In this document: positions 54,650 to 63,452 of the stretch, piece after piece
How positions within the stretch are numbered: the first letter of the stretch is position 1
How the letters are laid out: each line of letters starts with the position of its first letter
Origin: Moorena sp. SIOASIH
GTDB lineage: Bacteria; Cyanobacteriota; Cyanobacteriia; Cyanobacteriales; Coleofasciculaceae
NCBI RefSeq assembly: GCF_010671925.1
Contig: NZ_JAAHIH010000005.1
Location: 310,001-374,000 of the forward strand
Length of the DNA stretch: 64,000 nt
Direction of reading: 5' to 3'
Made by a program: the position numbers and the translations under genes
Notes under the pieces: model-generated
The model's database searches: none
What the model saw: only the letters and a program-made list of their open reading frames with translations
What the model was told of the DNA's origin: nothing

Positions 54650-55291
54650 TTGGGTATTGAACTACGCAGTTACGTATACATAGACAGCTTGCAGCCTCAG
54701 CACGCCGCTTACATGGGAACAGTAGCGTTAGGATTTTTGCCCTTACCAGGAGATACCTCCCTTTGGATTGAAATCTCACCAGGTATTGAAATTAACCGGA
54801 TTACCGATATTGCCCTCAAATCCACTGCCGTGCGTCCAGGAGTGCTGGTGGTCGAACGGCTTTACGGACTTCTAGAGGTGCATGCTAATAAACAAGGGGA
54901 AACCCGTACAGCTGGCAAAGCAATTTTAGACGCACTGGGCGTCCGGGAACAGGATCGGCTCAAACCTCGGGTCATTTCTAGCCAAATTATCCGTAACATT
55001 GATGCCCACCAGACCCAGTTAATTAATCGCACACGGCGCGGTCAAATGTTGCTAGCAGGGCAAACCCTGTATGTATTAGAAGTTGAGCCAGCTGCCTATG
55101 CTGCCCTAGCTGCTAATGAAGCAGAGAAATCCGCCTTAATTAACATCTTACAAATTAGTGCAGTGGGCAGCTTTGGACGCCTCTACCTAGGCGGAGAAGA
55201 ACGGGATATATTAGCAGCGTCTCAGGCAGCGCTGACAGCTATTGAAAGCGTGAGTGGTCGTGAACATCCTGCTACCAAGCGCAAGGAATAG
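54650..55291 (+). CDS. ccmP: Carboxysome shell protein CcmP (tandem BMC domain)
   Basis: 213 residues, TTG start at 54650 with AAGGAA about 10 bp upstream. Two bacterial-microcompartment domains in tandem (about 1-105 and 106-205): [20 protein letters not shown], then [20 protein letters not shown] and [22 protein letters not shown]. Such proteins form stacked trimers with gated pores and allow metabolite passage through the beta-carboxysome shell. As in many cyanobacteria it is separate from the main ccm operon. Confidence 0.9.
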   Translation: MGIELRSYVYIDSLQPQHAAYMGTVALGFLPLPGDTSLWIEISPGIEINRITDIALKSTAVRPGVLVVERLYGLLEVHANKQGETRTAGKAILDALGVREQDRLKPRVISSQIIRNIDAHQTQLINRTRRGQMLLAGQTLYVLEVEPAAYAALAANEAEKSALINILQISAVGSFGRLYLGGEERDILAASQAALTAIESVSGREHPATKRKE

Positions 55292-55382
55292 AAAGTAATT
55301 CTTCCTGAGCTGATCCCTTAATGTAGTGCCATTGAGTTAAAGTCTTTGTTGGCACCGCTACATAATGTGAAGGAGAACCTCA

Positions 55383-56219
55383 ATGGCCAATCTAGAACAT
55401 CTTGCTCTACTCAAACAAGATCCATTGAGATGGACAGAATGGAGAAAGACAAATCTAGATCTAGAACCAGACCTTAGCGAAGTTAACCTCAACGGGGCTA
55501 ACTTTGAAAGGGTAAACTTAGCAGGAGCTAACCTGAGAAAGGCAAATCTGGGCAATATTAAACTCATTAGCGCTAACCTCAGCCAAGCTAACCTCAGTAA
55601 TGCCAACCTCCAAGATGCTGAACTGATCAAAGCTAAACTGATCTCGGCAGAGCTAATTGGGACTAAACTTATAGCAGCTAACCTGATCAGGGCTGACCTA
55701 AATGGTGCCAATTTAATTGGAGCCGACTTGACCCTAGCTAACCTCATGGAAGCTGATTTGAGTAATGCTAACCTAATTGGCACTAGCTTGCTCAAAGCTA
55801 ATCTCTCAGAAGCAGATTTAAGTGGGGCAAAGCTAAGACGGACTAACCTGGTTGAGGCTAACCTTATGGCTGCCAATCTCTGCCATGCTAATCTGAGCAA
55901 TGCTAATCTTCATCAAGCTGAACTGCTTGGGGCTTACCTATACAAAGCTGAGTGTCCAGGGGCTAACCTAGCAGAAGCTCACCTGAGTGGAACCTATCTG
56001 TTTGGAGCTAACCTAGCAGAGGCAGACCTTTACGGGGTTGACATTAGATGGGCGAACCTTACCAAAGCTAATTTAAGCGGGTCTAACCTCACTACAGCTA
56101 AGCTGAGGGGCGCTAACCTCAGTAAAGCTAACTTAACTGGGGCTATTATCATTGAAGCTGAACTAAGTCAAGCTAAGCTAAGGGAAACAATTATGCCTGA
56201 TGGAAGCACCCATCCTTAG
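55383..56219 (+). CDS. Pentapeptide repeat protein
   Basis: 278 residues. After a ~30-residue N-terminal helix (LEHLALLKQDPLRWTEWRKT) the protein is almost wholly A(N/D)LXX pentapeptides (about 35-272), forming a right-handed quadrilateral beta-helix. No signal peptide or membrane segment. Functions in this family vary and cannot be inferred. The GCTAACCTC-type repetition creates a long antisense shadow frame (55358-55900). Confidence 0.93.
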   Translation: MANLEHLALLKQDPLRWTEWRKTNLDLEPDLSEVNLNGANFERVNLAGANLRKANLGNIKLISANLSQANLSNANLQDAELIKAKLISAELIGTKLIAANLIRADLNGANLIGADLTLANLMEADLSNANLIGTSLLKANLSEADLSGAKLRRTNLVEANLMAANLCHANLSNANLHQAELLGAYLYKAECPGANLAEAHLSGTYLFGANLAEADLYGVDIRWANLTKANLSGSNLTTAKLRGANLSKANLTGAIIIEAELSQAKLRETIMPDGSTHP

Positions 56220-56577
56220 ATCATCACATCTGATCACAATAAATCAAACCTTTGATTAATCAGTTAGTGCTGCAAATATCATCCAACAGACACAATCGAC
56301 CAGACACCGATGAGTCATGCCCAACCGCCCCTAGAATTTATCCGACAAGCTATACTTGACCTGACTCATGAGCTGCAAACCTCTATGCAAAGTCTGATCA
56401 TAACTTGACAATATTCTCTGAATAAGTAATAATACAAAACATTATTTTTATCCTTAACGTAAAGTTAATCAAAGTGGGCTTTTGGTTAACTTTACGTTAA
56501 GCTTTGGACTCTGACTATCCTGAGTCTACTCAACCTCAATCTCAAGAGTCTGGCTTGCTAGAGGTCAGACTGGGACG
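56220..56577. other. Intergenic region with a perfect 15-bp hairpin
   Basis: TTAACGTAAAGTTAA (56454-56468) and TTAACTTTACGTTAA (56486-56500) are exact inverse complements, and each arm is itself nearly palindromic. A 32-codon frame at 56310-56408 (MSHAQPPLEFIRQAILDLTH...) is open but has no clear ribosome-binding site; I do not call it. Confidence 0.5.
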
Positions 56578-57543
56578 ATGAACAAACTAGTATTACCCCA
56601 AACCAAAACCATTGGAGAATGGAGTTATCTGGGAATTGAGAAACACTTCCAGAAAATGCTTAGTCACGAAGCCGCCGTTCTCCAAGATCGAGATCCAGAA
56701 CAGCTGCACCAAATGCGTATCGGAATGCGGCGCTTGCGTACCGCCGTCACTAGTTTTACCCCTGCCTTAGACTTGCCCAAAGCAGCCTCTGAAAAACAGA
56801 TTGGTAAGATTGCCCGTATTTTAGGGAGTCTTCGAGATCTAGATGTCCTCCAAGAAACCCTCCACAAAGGTTACCAACCCAAGTTACCCGCCAAAGAACG
56901 GAAAGCATTGAAGCAAGCCTACGTTTACTTGGAAAAAAAGCGGTGCAAAGCTTTAAAACAAGTTCGGGAAGCTCTGCAAGGTAAGCCACACCAAAAGCTT
57001 AAGCAAACCTTAAAACTGTGGCTAAAAAAACCCACCTATAAAGAAATGGCTCAGATGCCAGCCGCTGCGGTATTACCTGATTTCCTCTTACCGATTGTCA
57101 GCCGCCTGTTACTCCACCCCGCTTGGCTAGTGGGTGTTGATCTTAAGGATACTGGTAGCCAAACTCCCAAGCAGCTGAAACCAGCAGCAGTTGAGTCCCT
57201 CCTAGCCATTCGTGGGTCAGTGATTCACGATCTACGCAAGCAAGCCAAGCGGGTGCGTTACCAAATGAACCTATTTACTGAACTATATAGTCCTACCTAT
57301 AAGGACTATGTGGAAGATATGAAGCAAATTCAAGGCATCTTAGGTGATATTCAGGACAGTATGGTTTTAGACGAATTCTTAAACTCTGTCTTTCACTCGG
57401 ACCTAAAGCATAAGGCTCCCCAGTTGGCTGAGTTACTACAGGCCAACCGCTACAAATCATGGCAACAGTGGCAAACCTTACAACAGAATTATTTGAAGCC
57501 CGAAACCAGGCAAGCCTTTCGCCAAATATTACTGACTGATTGA
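56578..57543 (+). CDS. CHAD domain protein
   Basis: 321 residues. Conserved histidines and basic residues of the CHAD domain: QLHQMRIGMRRLRTAVTSFTPAL (about 42-64), LGSLRDLDVLQETL (about 83) and IHDLRKQAKRVRYQMNLF (about 215). The domain is strongly basic and helical. By family knowledge CHAD domains bind inorganic polyphosphate; no CYTH domain is attached here. Confidence 0.9.
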   Translation: MNKLVLPQTKTIGEWSYLGIEKHFQKMLSHEAAVLQDRDPEQLHQMRIGMRRLRTAVTSFTPALDLPKAASEKQIGKIARILGSLRDLDVLQETLHKGYQPKLPAKERKALKQAYVYLEKKRCKALKQVREALQGKPHQKLKQTLKLWLKKPTYKEMAQMPAAAVLPDFLLPIVSRLLLHPAWLVGVDLKDTGSQTPKQLKPAAVESLLAIRGSVIHDLRKQAKRVRYQMNLFTELYSPTYKDYVEDMKQIQGILGDIQDSMVLDEFLNSVFHSDLKHKAPQLAELLQANRYKSWQQWQTLQQNYLKPETRQAFRQILLTD

Positions 57544-57930
57544 CACTCCCCCCCCTATAAGAGCGGGGATTCTTAGTTCTACGACATGCCTTAAAATTAG
57601 TTATCCTGAAATGCCTTACTTAAGCCAAATATCCGTCCATAAGAACCAAATATTGAGCCTAATTTAACTAACCCCAGTGGGCTTGTCTCCCTAAGCGTTG
57701 GGTCTCCCCCGTTCCCGTGTGCCCCACGGTACGTTTAGTTTTAAATTGTTACTTTACTGGTTTTCGGTATCCGGAAAGGATCCATGAGTTTTGGCGAGGT
57801 TTTTCGCTCCTCGTGTACTAGTATCGCAAAACGCTCGTTGTTTTTAAACCGGCAGTACCGACGAATCCTGCCTGTACTAGGCTACATTTTATTATATCAC
57901 ACAAAGCCGTCCTGGAAGGACGGGGCTTGA
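57544..57930. mobile_element. Probable non-autonomous IS200/IS605-type (palindrome-ended) element
   Basis: The left hairpin CTCCCCCCCCTATAAGAGCGGGGATT (positions 57545-57570) resembles the one at 34717-34746. The right hairpin is AAGCCGTCCTGGAAGGACGGGGCTT (57905-57929). About 390 bp between them contain no reading frame but several short stems. It starts directly behind the CHAD stop codon. Absence of tnpA/tnpB suggests a PATE-like element. Ends and family are inference. Confidence 0.45.
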
Positions 57931-58221
57931 GACCCAAAATTTTTGGTCAGGCAACTGATAGGTCTGATGCTGGTGAGGGTATAAACACGGTTAATGTATC
58001 TTGGTTGAATGAATTGTATAAAATGTGCTAGCCTTAGTAACATAATAGATACAACACTTTGTTCTTTTTGCTTTCTCAGAGTCATGGTCAAGGCAAAAAC
58101 CTTTAGGCAAGACTGATTCCCTTGCTGAGCTGCTCAAAAAGCAGTGATGGTTTTTAACCTGTTAGGGAACTGAAAGTGTAAAAGAAAAGATACAAGTGGT
58201 CTTATAGGAGCTTTTTGCTTG
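57931..58221. other. Intergenic region upstream of the 46-residue protein; nothing recognised
   Basis: 291 bp without supported features except AGGAG at 58206-58210, the ribosome-binding site of the next small gene. The minus-strand frame 57897-58091 has no family. Confidence 0.4.
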
Positions 58222-58362
58222 ATGGACTATATAGAAAAGGTTTTGGAAAAAATTCAAGAATGGGCGCGCAAGCTTATTGAAGCGCTATTAGGTCCTGAGG
58301 CTCAGCCTGAACCAGAACCAATACCCATTCCTGTTAATGACCCAAGGTGTCGTCGGAATTAG
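58222..58362 (+). CDS. Conserved small protein, 46 residues, upstream of aroQ
   Basis: Reads MDYIEKVLEKIQEWARKLIE, then ALLGPEAQPEPEPIPIPVND and PRCRRN. An amphipathic helix (1-24) is followed by a Pro/Glu-rich tail with a basic end. A good AGGAG site lies 11 bp upstream. The aroQ start is 9 bp behind its stop, so the two form an operon. Small proteins of this kind beside aroQ look familiar from cyanobacteria, but no function is known to me. Confidence 0.7.
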   Translation: MDYIEKVLEKIQEWARKLIEALLGPEAQPEPEPIPIPVNDPRCRRN

Positions 58363-58371
58363 ATAGTTATT

Positions 58372-58842
58372 GTGTCCGGTGATTCTCGAAAACGTCTAAG
58401 TATCCTGGTTCTCCATGGTCCCAATCTTAATTTACTGGGACAGCGAGAACCAGGTATTTATGGATCTCTGACCTTGGATGAGATTAACTATCTCCTAGAG
58501 CAAGAAGGGCAAAGGCTTGAGGCAAGCGTGACAGCGTGCCAGTCTAATCATGAAGGTATCTTAGTCGATAGGATACATGGAGCTTTAGGACACCACGACG
58601 GGATTTTAATTAATGCTGGTGCTTATACCCATACCAGTGTGGCTATTCGAGATGCAATAGCTGCGGTAGCCTTGCCAACTGTAGAAGTTCATCTTAGCAA
58701 CATCTATCAACGAGAAGCCTTTAGACATCATTCGTTCATGGCACCAGTGGTAGTCGGTCAGATTAGTGGTTTTGGAGCTAACAGCTATAGACTGGGGTTA
58801 CAGGCTCTAGTTCTTACTTTGAGGAAATCGATTAGTAATTAA
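58372..58842 (+). CDS. aroQ: 3-dehydroquinate dehydratase, type II
   Basis: 156 residues, GTG start at 58372. Third step of the shikimate pathway: dehydration of 3-dehydroquinate to 3-dehydroshikimate, as a dodecamer. Motifs: [20 protein letters not shown] with catalytic Tyr and Arg, [23 protein letters not shown], and [18 protein letters not shown] with the catalytic His in the latter region. Operon with the 46-residue gene. Confidence 0.95.
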   Translation: MSGDSRKRLSILVLHGPNLNLLGQREPGIYGSLTLDEINYLLEQEGQRLEASVTACQSNHEGILVDRIHGALGHHDGILINAGAYTHTSVAIRDAIAAVALPTVEVHLSNIYQREAFRHHSFMAPVVVGQISGFGANSYRLGLQALVLTLRKSISN

Positions 58843-58928
58843 AATTAGAAAGGTGATGGGTGCTGCCTTGCGGGTTGAAAAAGGGAATTTAAAAGCACAG
58901 TAGATTTCTTGACAAAATCAAAATATGG

Positions 58929-59888
58929 ATGCGGTACTCACTTTTGAACCGATTTAGAGGTGCCTTGTTAGGTAGCCTTGTGGGAGAAATCCTGGCTGGG
59001 AGTGGCTGCCAAAAGTTACGACCAGCTCAAGTAAGATTTCGACCGCTTTCCCTTGGGGATGCTGGTCTGAGTAAGACGATTTCCGATTGGAGCAAGATTG
59101 CTACTTGTGGTATTGAAAGTTTGATTCGCTGTGGCAACCTCGATTTAGGAGATTGGTTAGTGCACTGTCAAAAGGCTCAACCCTCTATCCTTTCATTAAA
59201 AGGGACTGCCAAGAGTAGCGAAGCAGCAGTGGCAACCTTACCAATAGCATTATTTTTTCATGAAGATGAAGTCAAGTTGCGCCAAAAACTGCTAGAGGCG
59301 GCAGCAATTTGGCAAAATGATTCTCAAAGGTTTGAGAGTGTCTTGACAATAGCAAGGGCTATCGCTGTTGCCCTTACCGAAAAACTTGACTGCCCTACCC
59401 TGATTTCCCGAATCATTGCCTACCTAGGGAACTATCAAAATCAAAATGCCTGGGTGCAACAATTGGAACAAGTACAAACTCTACTTGAGCTTGGGGCAAG
59501 TTTAGAACAAACTGTTATGCAGCTGCGTCGAGAGCAAAGGCGTAGAAATGAGTCTGAGGATGACTGCTCTTTATCGATTGCCTTAGCATTGTACTGTTTC
59601 CTAAACACCCCAGAAGATTTTCGTCTCTGTTTAACTCGTGCAGCTCTTACAGGCTATCAATCACAAACTACTGCTGCCTTAACAGGTGCTTTAGCTGGTG
59701 CCTATAACGGTATCATCGGTATTCCAGGGCCCTGGCTGGTGGCGCTTAACCTCAACAGTACTGGGGTTGACCAATGGCAATTAGCAGAGCAGTTGTTGGC
59801 AGTGTGGTCAGGTGTATATGATGTTTCAGCCATAGCTGAGTTTCAGAAGCTAGCTGTGGTAGCACCAAGGGTAATTGGATTGCGATAA
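58929..59888 (+). CDS. ADP-ribosylglycohydrolase (ARH)-like protein
   Basis: 319 residues, helical. Start and end resemble the ARH/DraG fold: LLNRFRGALLGSLVGEILAG at the N-terminus and TAALTGALAGAYNGIIGIP near residue 255. The magnesium-binding acidic motifs of active enzymes (such as DDT and DxD) are not evident: position ~45 reads SLGDAGLSKT. It may therefore be a non-catalytic or altered member. It lies 86 bp behind aroQ on the same strand. Confidence 0.65.
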   Translation: MRYSLLNRFRGALLGSLVGEILAGSGCQKLRPAQVRFRPLSLGDAGLSKTISDWSKIATCGIESLIRCGNLDLGDWLVHCQKAQPSILSLKGTAKSSEAAVATLPIALFFHEDEVKLRQKLLEAAAIWQNDSQRFESVLTIARAIAVALTEKLDCPTLISRIIAYLGNYQNQNAWVQQLEQVQTLLELGASLEQTVMQLRREQRRRNESEDDCSLSIALALYCFLNTPEDFRLCLTRAALTGYQSQTTAALTGALAGAYNGIIGIPGPWLVALNLNSTGVDQWQLAEQLLAVWSGVYDVSAIAEFQKLAVVAPRVIGLR

Positions 59889-60175
59889 GCTGTTAAATCA
59901 ACGGATTGTCAAACCAAAAATTAAGCTCCACTTACAAGGGGCTGTAGCCTGGAACTTGATGCTACATAAAATTTTTCATGGTCTGTGTTGCACCCGTGGT
60001 GTTGAATTTGCTACCACAGCTATAGGTAAAACCAATATAAACCAGTTAAACTAAGATGATCTAAAAAAAACACTGGCTTCTGAGCCTTGTAAACTAAACA
60101 TCAGTCAAGTCTGAGATTATATTCTGTTACTGACCCCGCAATAAAGGGTGCTTATGGGGTAAGACTTAAGCCTAA

Positions 60176-60340
60176 GTTTGACTAGACCGTTGAGCCTAAT
60201 CCTGGTAAGAACTTCCAGCCACAAGCCCTAAGCTGGAGTATCTGCAAGACTGCTTACTTCAGTCGCGGTTAACGACCGGAATCATCTTGGATTAGGTGGT
60301 CGTTCGCGTAGCGTGGCCATAGGCCAGGGGACTTACAACT
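60176..60340 (+). ncRNA. Second omega-RNA scaffold candidate, upstream of a degenerate isrB
   Basis: GTTTGACTAGACC (60176-60188), TTGAGCCTAAT, CAGTCGCGGTTA, CATCTTGGATTAGGTGGTC and CCAGGGGAC (60324-60332) are in the same order as at 41235-41108 on the minus strand. A GTTCGCGTAGCGTGGCC repeat (about 60302-60318) is inserted near the 3' end. The ATG of the isrB remnant is 30 bp further. Confidence 0.65.
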
Positions 60341-60361
60341 CCATGATTGAGGATTATCTCA

Positions 60362-60748
60362 ATGCGAGTAGCCATTTTATCACCAACTCGACAGCCACTA
60401 ATGGGAATTACCCCAAATCCCCCTAGGGAATGGATAAAAGAAAGAAAAGCTAAAGTTGTAAATAATGACCTAGGCCGATTTACGGTGAATTTGGTCTGTG
60501 AATCATCTGGAAGTCAAACCCAAGCAATAGCCATGGGGATTGACCAAGGTAACCACGAAACCATAATCGGCGTACAGTCAGTCTATAGTACTTTAATGAA
60601 GTTTTCTGTGCGCAAACTCCAGTTAATGTTACCTTATACAAGGCGTGATTGTAACTGGAATTTTCCCACGCAACCTGCGCTCTACCCATGTCAAATGAGT
60701 GGATTTAAAATGAGTGGAGGAAAACTTTCCAGTGTTTTTTATGAATAA
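60362..60748 (+). pseudogene. Degenerate, truncated isrB/iscB-like gene
   Basis: 128 codons. The PLMP motif reads PLMG (VAILSPTRQPLMGITPN), and RuvC-I is kept as AMGIDQGNHETIIGVQS with Asp61. After about residue 95 (LQLMLPYTRRD) similarity ends; bridge helix, RuvC-II and RuvC-III are missing. With the omega-RNA just upstream it is a dead copy of the 39931-41288 element type. Confidence 0.75.
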
Positions 60749-60843
60749 TAAATAAATGTAGATGTCTTTAAGCAAAATGCCACCACCACACAGCAAATTG
60801 TGAGCAGACCGCTACTGTTACCAGACATTGCCGTTCCTGTGCT

Positions 60844-63393
60844 ATGAAAACGTTCAATTCGCTGACGCAGCCGATCACGCAATTACGGCGAACATCTCAG
60901 CACCTTCGCAGTTTTTTGGGATTTAACTCCTCTAGTGCTGCCAAATCCTCAGTTAGCCAATCACAGCAGGATAATTTGAAAGGACAACCTCTACAGCCGA
61001 GAGAGTCTCCAACGCATTGTGAAGGCACTTCGACTAGCCTAACTTCAGGAAAAGATTGGGGCCCGGGCCAGCACCAACTTCAACAGAAAATTACTCTACC
61101 TGTAATGTGGACTTTAGCAGTGGTTTCCCTGACCAGTGTTATGGGAGGGCGCTTTTACAATCAGCCACAGCTAGATGTAGACACAGTAGCACCACAGACA
61201 GTCAGGGCACCATTTGATGCTCTGGTTGAGGACTCTAAGACGACGGCTGAGAGACGCAAAGAAGCTCAAAGAGGTGCTCAACCAGTCTTGATGATTGACC
61301 AATCTGTTACAGAAAGAATTTCTCAAAATCTTGAGAAGTCTCTGGACGCTGTGGAAGAACTGCGAACTAAGAGCGGTGTTTTTCCTTTTGTCAAGACTGA
61401 TGTACTATCCATCCCCACCCAGCGGTATCTGCGCCAAAGTAAGGAATGGGAATGGCGGGCTATCTTGGCATTTTCAGATATCGATAACCATGTCAACGGG
61501 TTTGATTCTGAAGCCAAACTACCGACTCCCGCAGAAAATTCATTAAATGTAGCTTTTGTTCAGGCAGTAAGTGAACTGCAAAGCTACCGTCAACAGTCTT
61601 CTGAACAAGAGTTCTCAGCTCTGATTGAGTCAATATCTGCTGCTCGCCAACAGTACGCTCAGGTGTTGCCTGAGCTCTCAGAATACCTTAGTCCTGAATT
61701 TAGTAGCCTAGATGATGTTTCCGTACTGGATCTATCAGATCAAGATTGGCAGAAAACCCGCATAGTCATTAAGCAGGCTGCTAGTCGCATCCTGACCCAA
61801 GGCATTGTTCCAGGATTACCACAAAATCTGATCCAAAAGGCGGTGAAGGTAAACTTGATTAGCCTTATGCCCCAGGAAGCTCAACCACTAGCCAAGTATT
61901 TACTAGTCAGAGTTTTAGAACCCAACTTGATCGAAAATAAAGAATTAACCAAGCTCATAGCAGAACAGGCAGCAGAAAAAGTGGAACCAATGATGGTTTC
62001 AGTGCGGCAAGGAGATGTGATTGTAACCGAAGGTGAAACCATCACTCAAACAGACTTTGTACTACTCGATTATTTCGACTTAAGCCGTCGAGGAATTAAC
62101 TGGCTGGGTTTGATGGGATTTGGTGGTTTGGTTACTACTACGGTGGGCATCTTTGCCTTAGTGCAACGGCGAGTTCACCCGAAATGGAGACGGCGGGACT
62201 ACATTTTGGTATTGCTACTGACCCTGAGTATGCCAATATCAATACTCTTCAAGAGTCCCTTCTCCTACACTATGCCTGCTATTGGTTTGTTAGTAGGGAA
62301 CTTTTATGGGTCTACGATGGGCGTGACCGTGGTGGGTTTACTAACAGGCTTAGTGACCTTTAGTATGGAAGTCACTGGGGAACAAGCACTCGCAAATGTT
62401 GCTGGGGGTTTACTGGGTGCCTTGATGGCAGGACGAATGCGATCGCGAGAGGAATTGGCTTTGCTCGGAGTTGGGGTGGGCTTAACTCAAGGTGTCGTTT
62501 CCCTAATTATCAATCTGATTATTAGTGCTACTGCCAGTACAATTTGGTCTGCAGTTCTCCCAGGAGCCTTGTTATTCGGTTTGTCTGGCTTAGCTTGGAG
62601 TATTGTCGCCCTGGGGCTATCACCTTACCTGGAACGTTTGTTTGACCTGGTGACACCGATTCGTCTGGCAGAATTGTCTAATCCCAACCGTCCCCTGCTC
62701 AAGCGTCTAGCTACTGAGGCACCTGGAACGTTTCAACATACTCTGTTTGTTGCTTCTTTGGCAGAAGCAGCGGCTCAAGAACTCCGCTGTAATGTGGAAC
62801 TGGTTCGGGCAGGTACGCTCTACCATGACATTGGTAAAATGCACGATCCGTTAGGGTTTATAGAAAATCAAATGGGTGGTCCGAACAAGCATGATCAGAT
62901 TAATGATCCTTTCAAGAGTGCTGAAATTATCAAAAAGCACGTTACCGAAGGACTGGTTATGGCTCGTAAGCACCAGTTACCCAAGGCAGTGCGGGACTTT
63001 ATCCCAGAGCATCAGGGGAAATTGCTGATTTCCTATTTTTATTTCCAGGCTCAGCAAAAAGCCCAACTCGAAGGTACTGGGTCTGTGGACGAGTCATATT
63101 TTCGTTATGACGGTCCAATTCCCCAGTCCCAGGAAACTGGTGTAGTTATGTTAGCTGATGCCTGTGAAGCGGCGCTACGCTCACTCAAAGAGGTCACTCC
63201 GGAAACTGCTCTTACGGTGGTCAATAAAATTCTCAAAGCTCGCTGGCAGGACAACCAATTAGTCGATTCTGGGCTAACCCGGCAGGATTTATCAAAAATT
63301 GCACAAGTGTTCATCAAAGTTTGGCAACAATATAATCACCAACGTATTGCTTATCCAAAGGGAGCACTTAATTGCCAGTCGTCTGCTAAATGA
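60844..63393 (+). CDS. 7TM-HD phosphohydrolase, PgpH-type cyclic-di-AMP phosphodiesterase
   Basis: 849 residues. A cytoplasmic N-terminus and one membrane helix (about 85-105) are followed by a large 7TMR-HDED extracytoplasmic domain (about 110-405), seven membrane helices (about 415-600) and a C-terminal HD domain. That domain shows FQHTLFVASLAEAAA, His661-Asp662 in YHDIGKMHDP, NKHDQIND and the conserved EHQG. It hydrolyses c-di-AMP in the family (PgpH). GCGATCGC lies in the membrane region. Start ATG 60844. Monocistronic. Confidence 0.9.
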   Translation: MKTFNSLTQPITQLRRTSQHLRSFLGFNSSSAAKSSVSQSQQDNLKGQPLQPRESPTHCEGTSTSLTSGKDWGPGQHQLQQKITLPVMWTLAVVSLTSVMGGRFYNQPQLDVDTVAPQTVRAPFDALVEDSKTTAERRKEAQRGAQPVLMIDQSVTERISQNLEKSLDAVEELRTKSGVFPFVKTDVLSIPTQRYLRQSKEWEWRAILAFSDIDNHVNGFDSEAKLPTPAENSLNVAFVQAVSELQSYRQQSSEQEFSALIESISAARQQYAQVLPELSEYLSPEFSSLDDVSVLDLSDQDWQKTRIVIKQAASRILTQGIVPGLPQNLIQKAVKVNLISLMPQEAQPLAKYLLVRVLEPNLIENKELTKLIAEQAAEKVEPMMVSVRQGDVIVTEGETITQTDFVLLDYFDLSRRGINWLGLMGFGGLVTTTVGIFALVQRRVHPKWRRRDYILVLLLTLSMPISILFKSPFSYTMPAIGLLVGNFYGSTMGVTVVGLLTGLVTFSMEVTGEQALANVAGGLLGALMAGRMRSREELALLGVGVGLTQGVVSLIINLIISATASTIWSAVLPGALLFGLSGLAWSIVALGLSPYLERLFDLVTPIRLAELSNPNRPLLKRLATEAPGTFQHTLFVASLAEAAAQELRCNVELVRAGTLYHDIGKMHDPLGFIENQMGGPNKHDQINDPFKSAEIIKKHVTEGLVMARKHQLPKAVRDFIPEHQGKLLISYFYFQAQQKAQLEGTGSVDESYFRYDGPIPQSQETGVVMLADACEAALRSLKEVTPETALTVVNKILKARWQDNQLVDSGLTRQDLSKIAQVFIKVWQQYNHQRIAYPKGALNCQSSAK

Positions 63394-63452
63394 AGTATGA
63401 AGTCTCAAGTCTTTGTACAGCAAGAGTATGAAACAGTATCGAACAAGGAATT

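Noticed and set aside
55358-55900. 180-residue minus-strand frame rich in RLA/SAL repeats
   Set aside because: Antisense shadow of the pentapeptide-repeat gene; periodicity is inherited from it.
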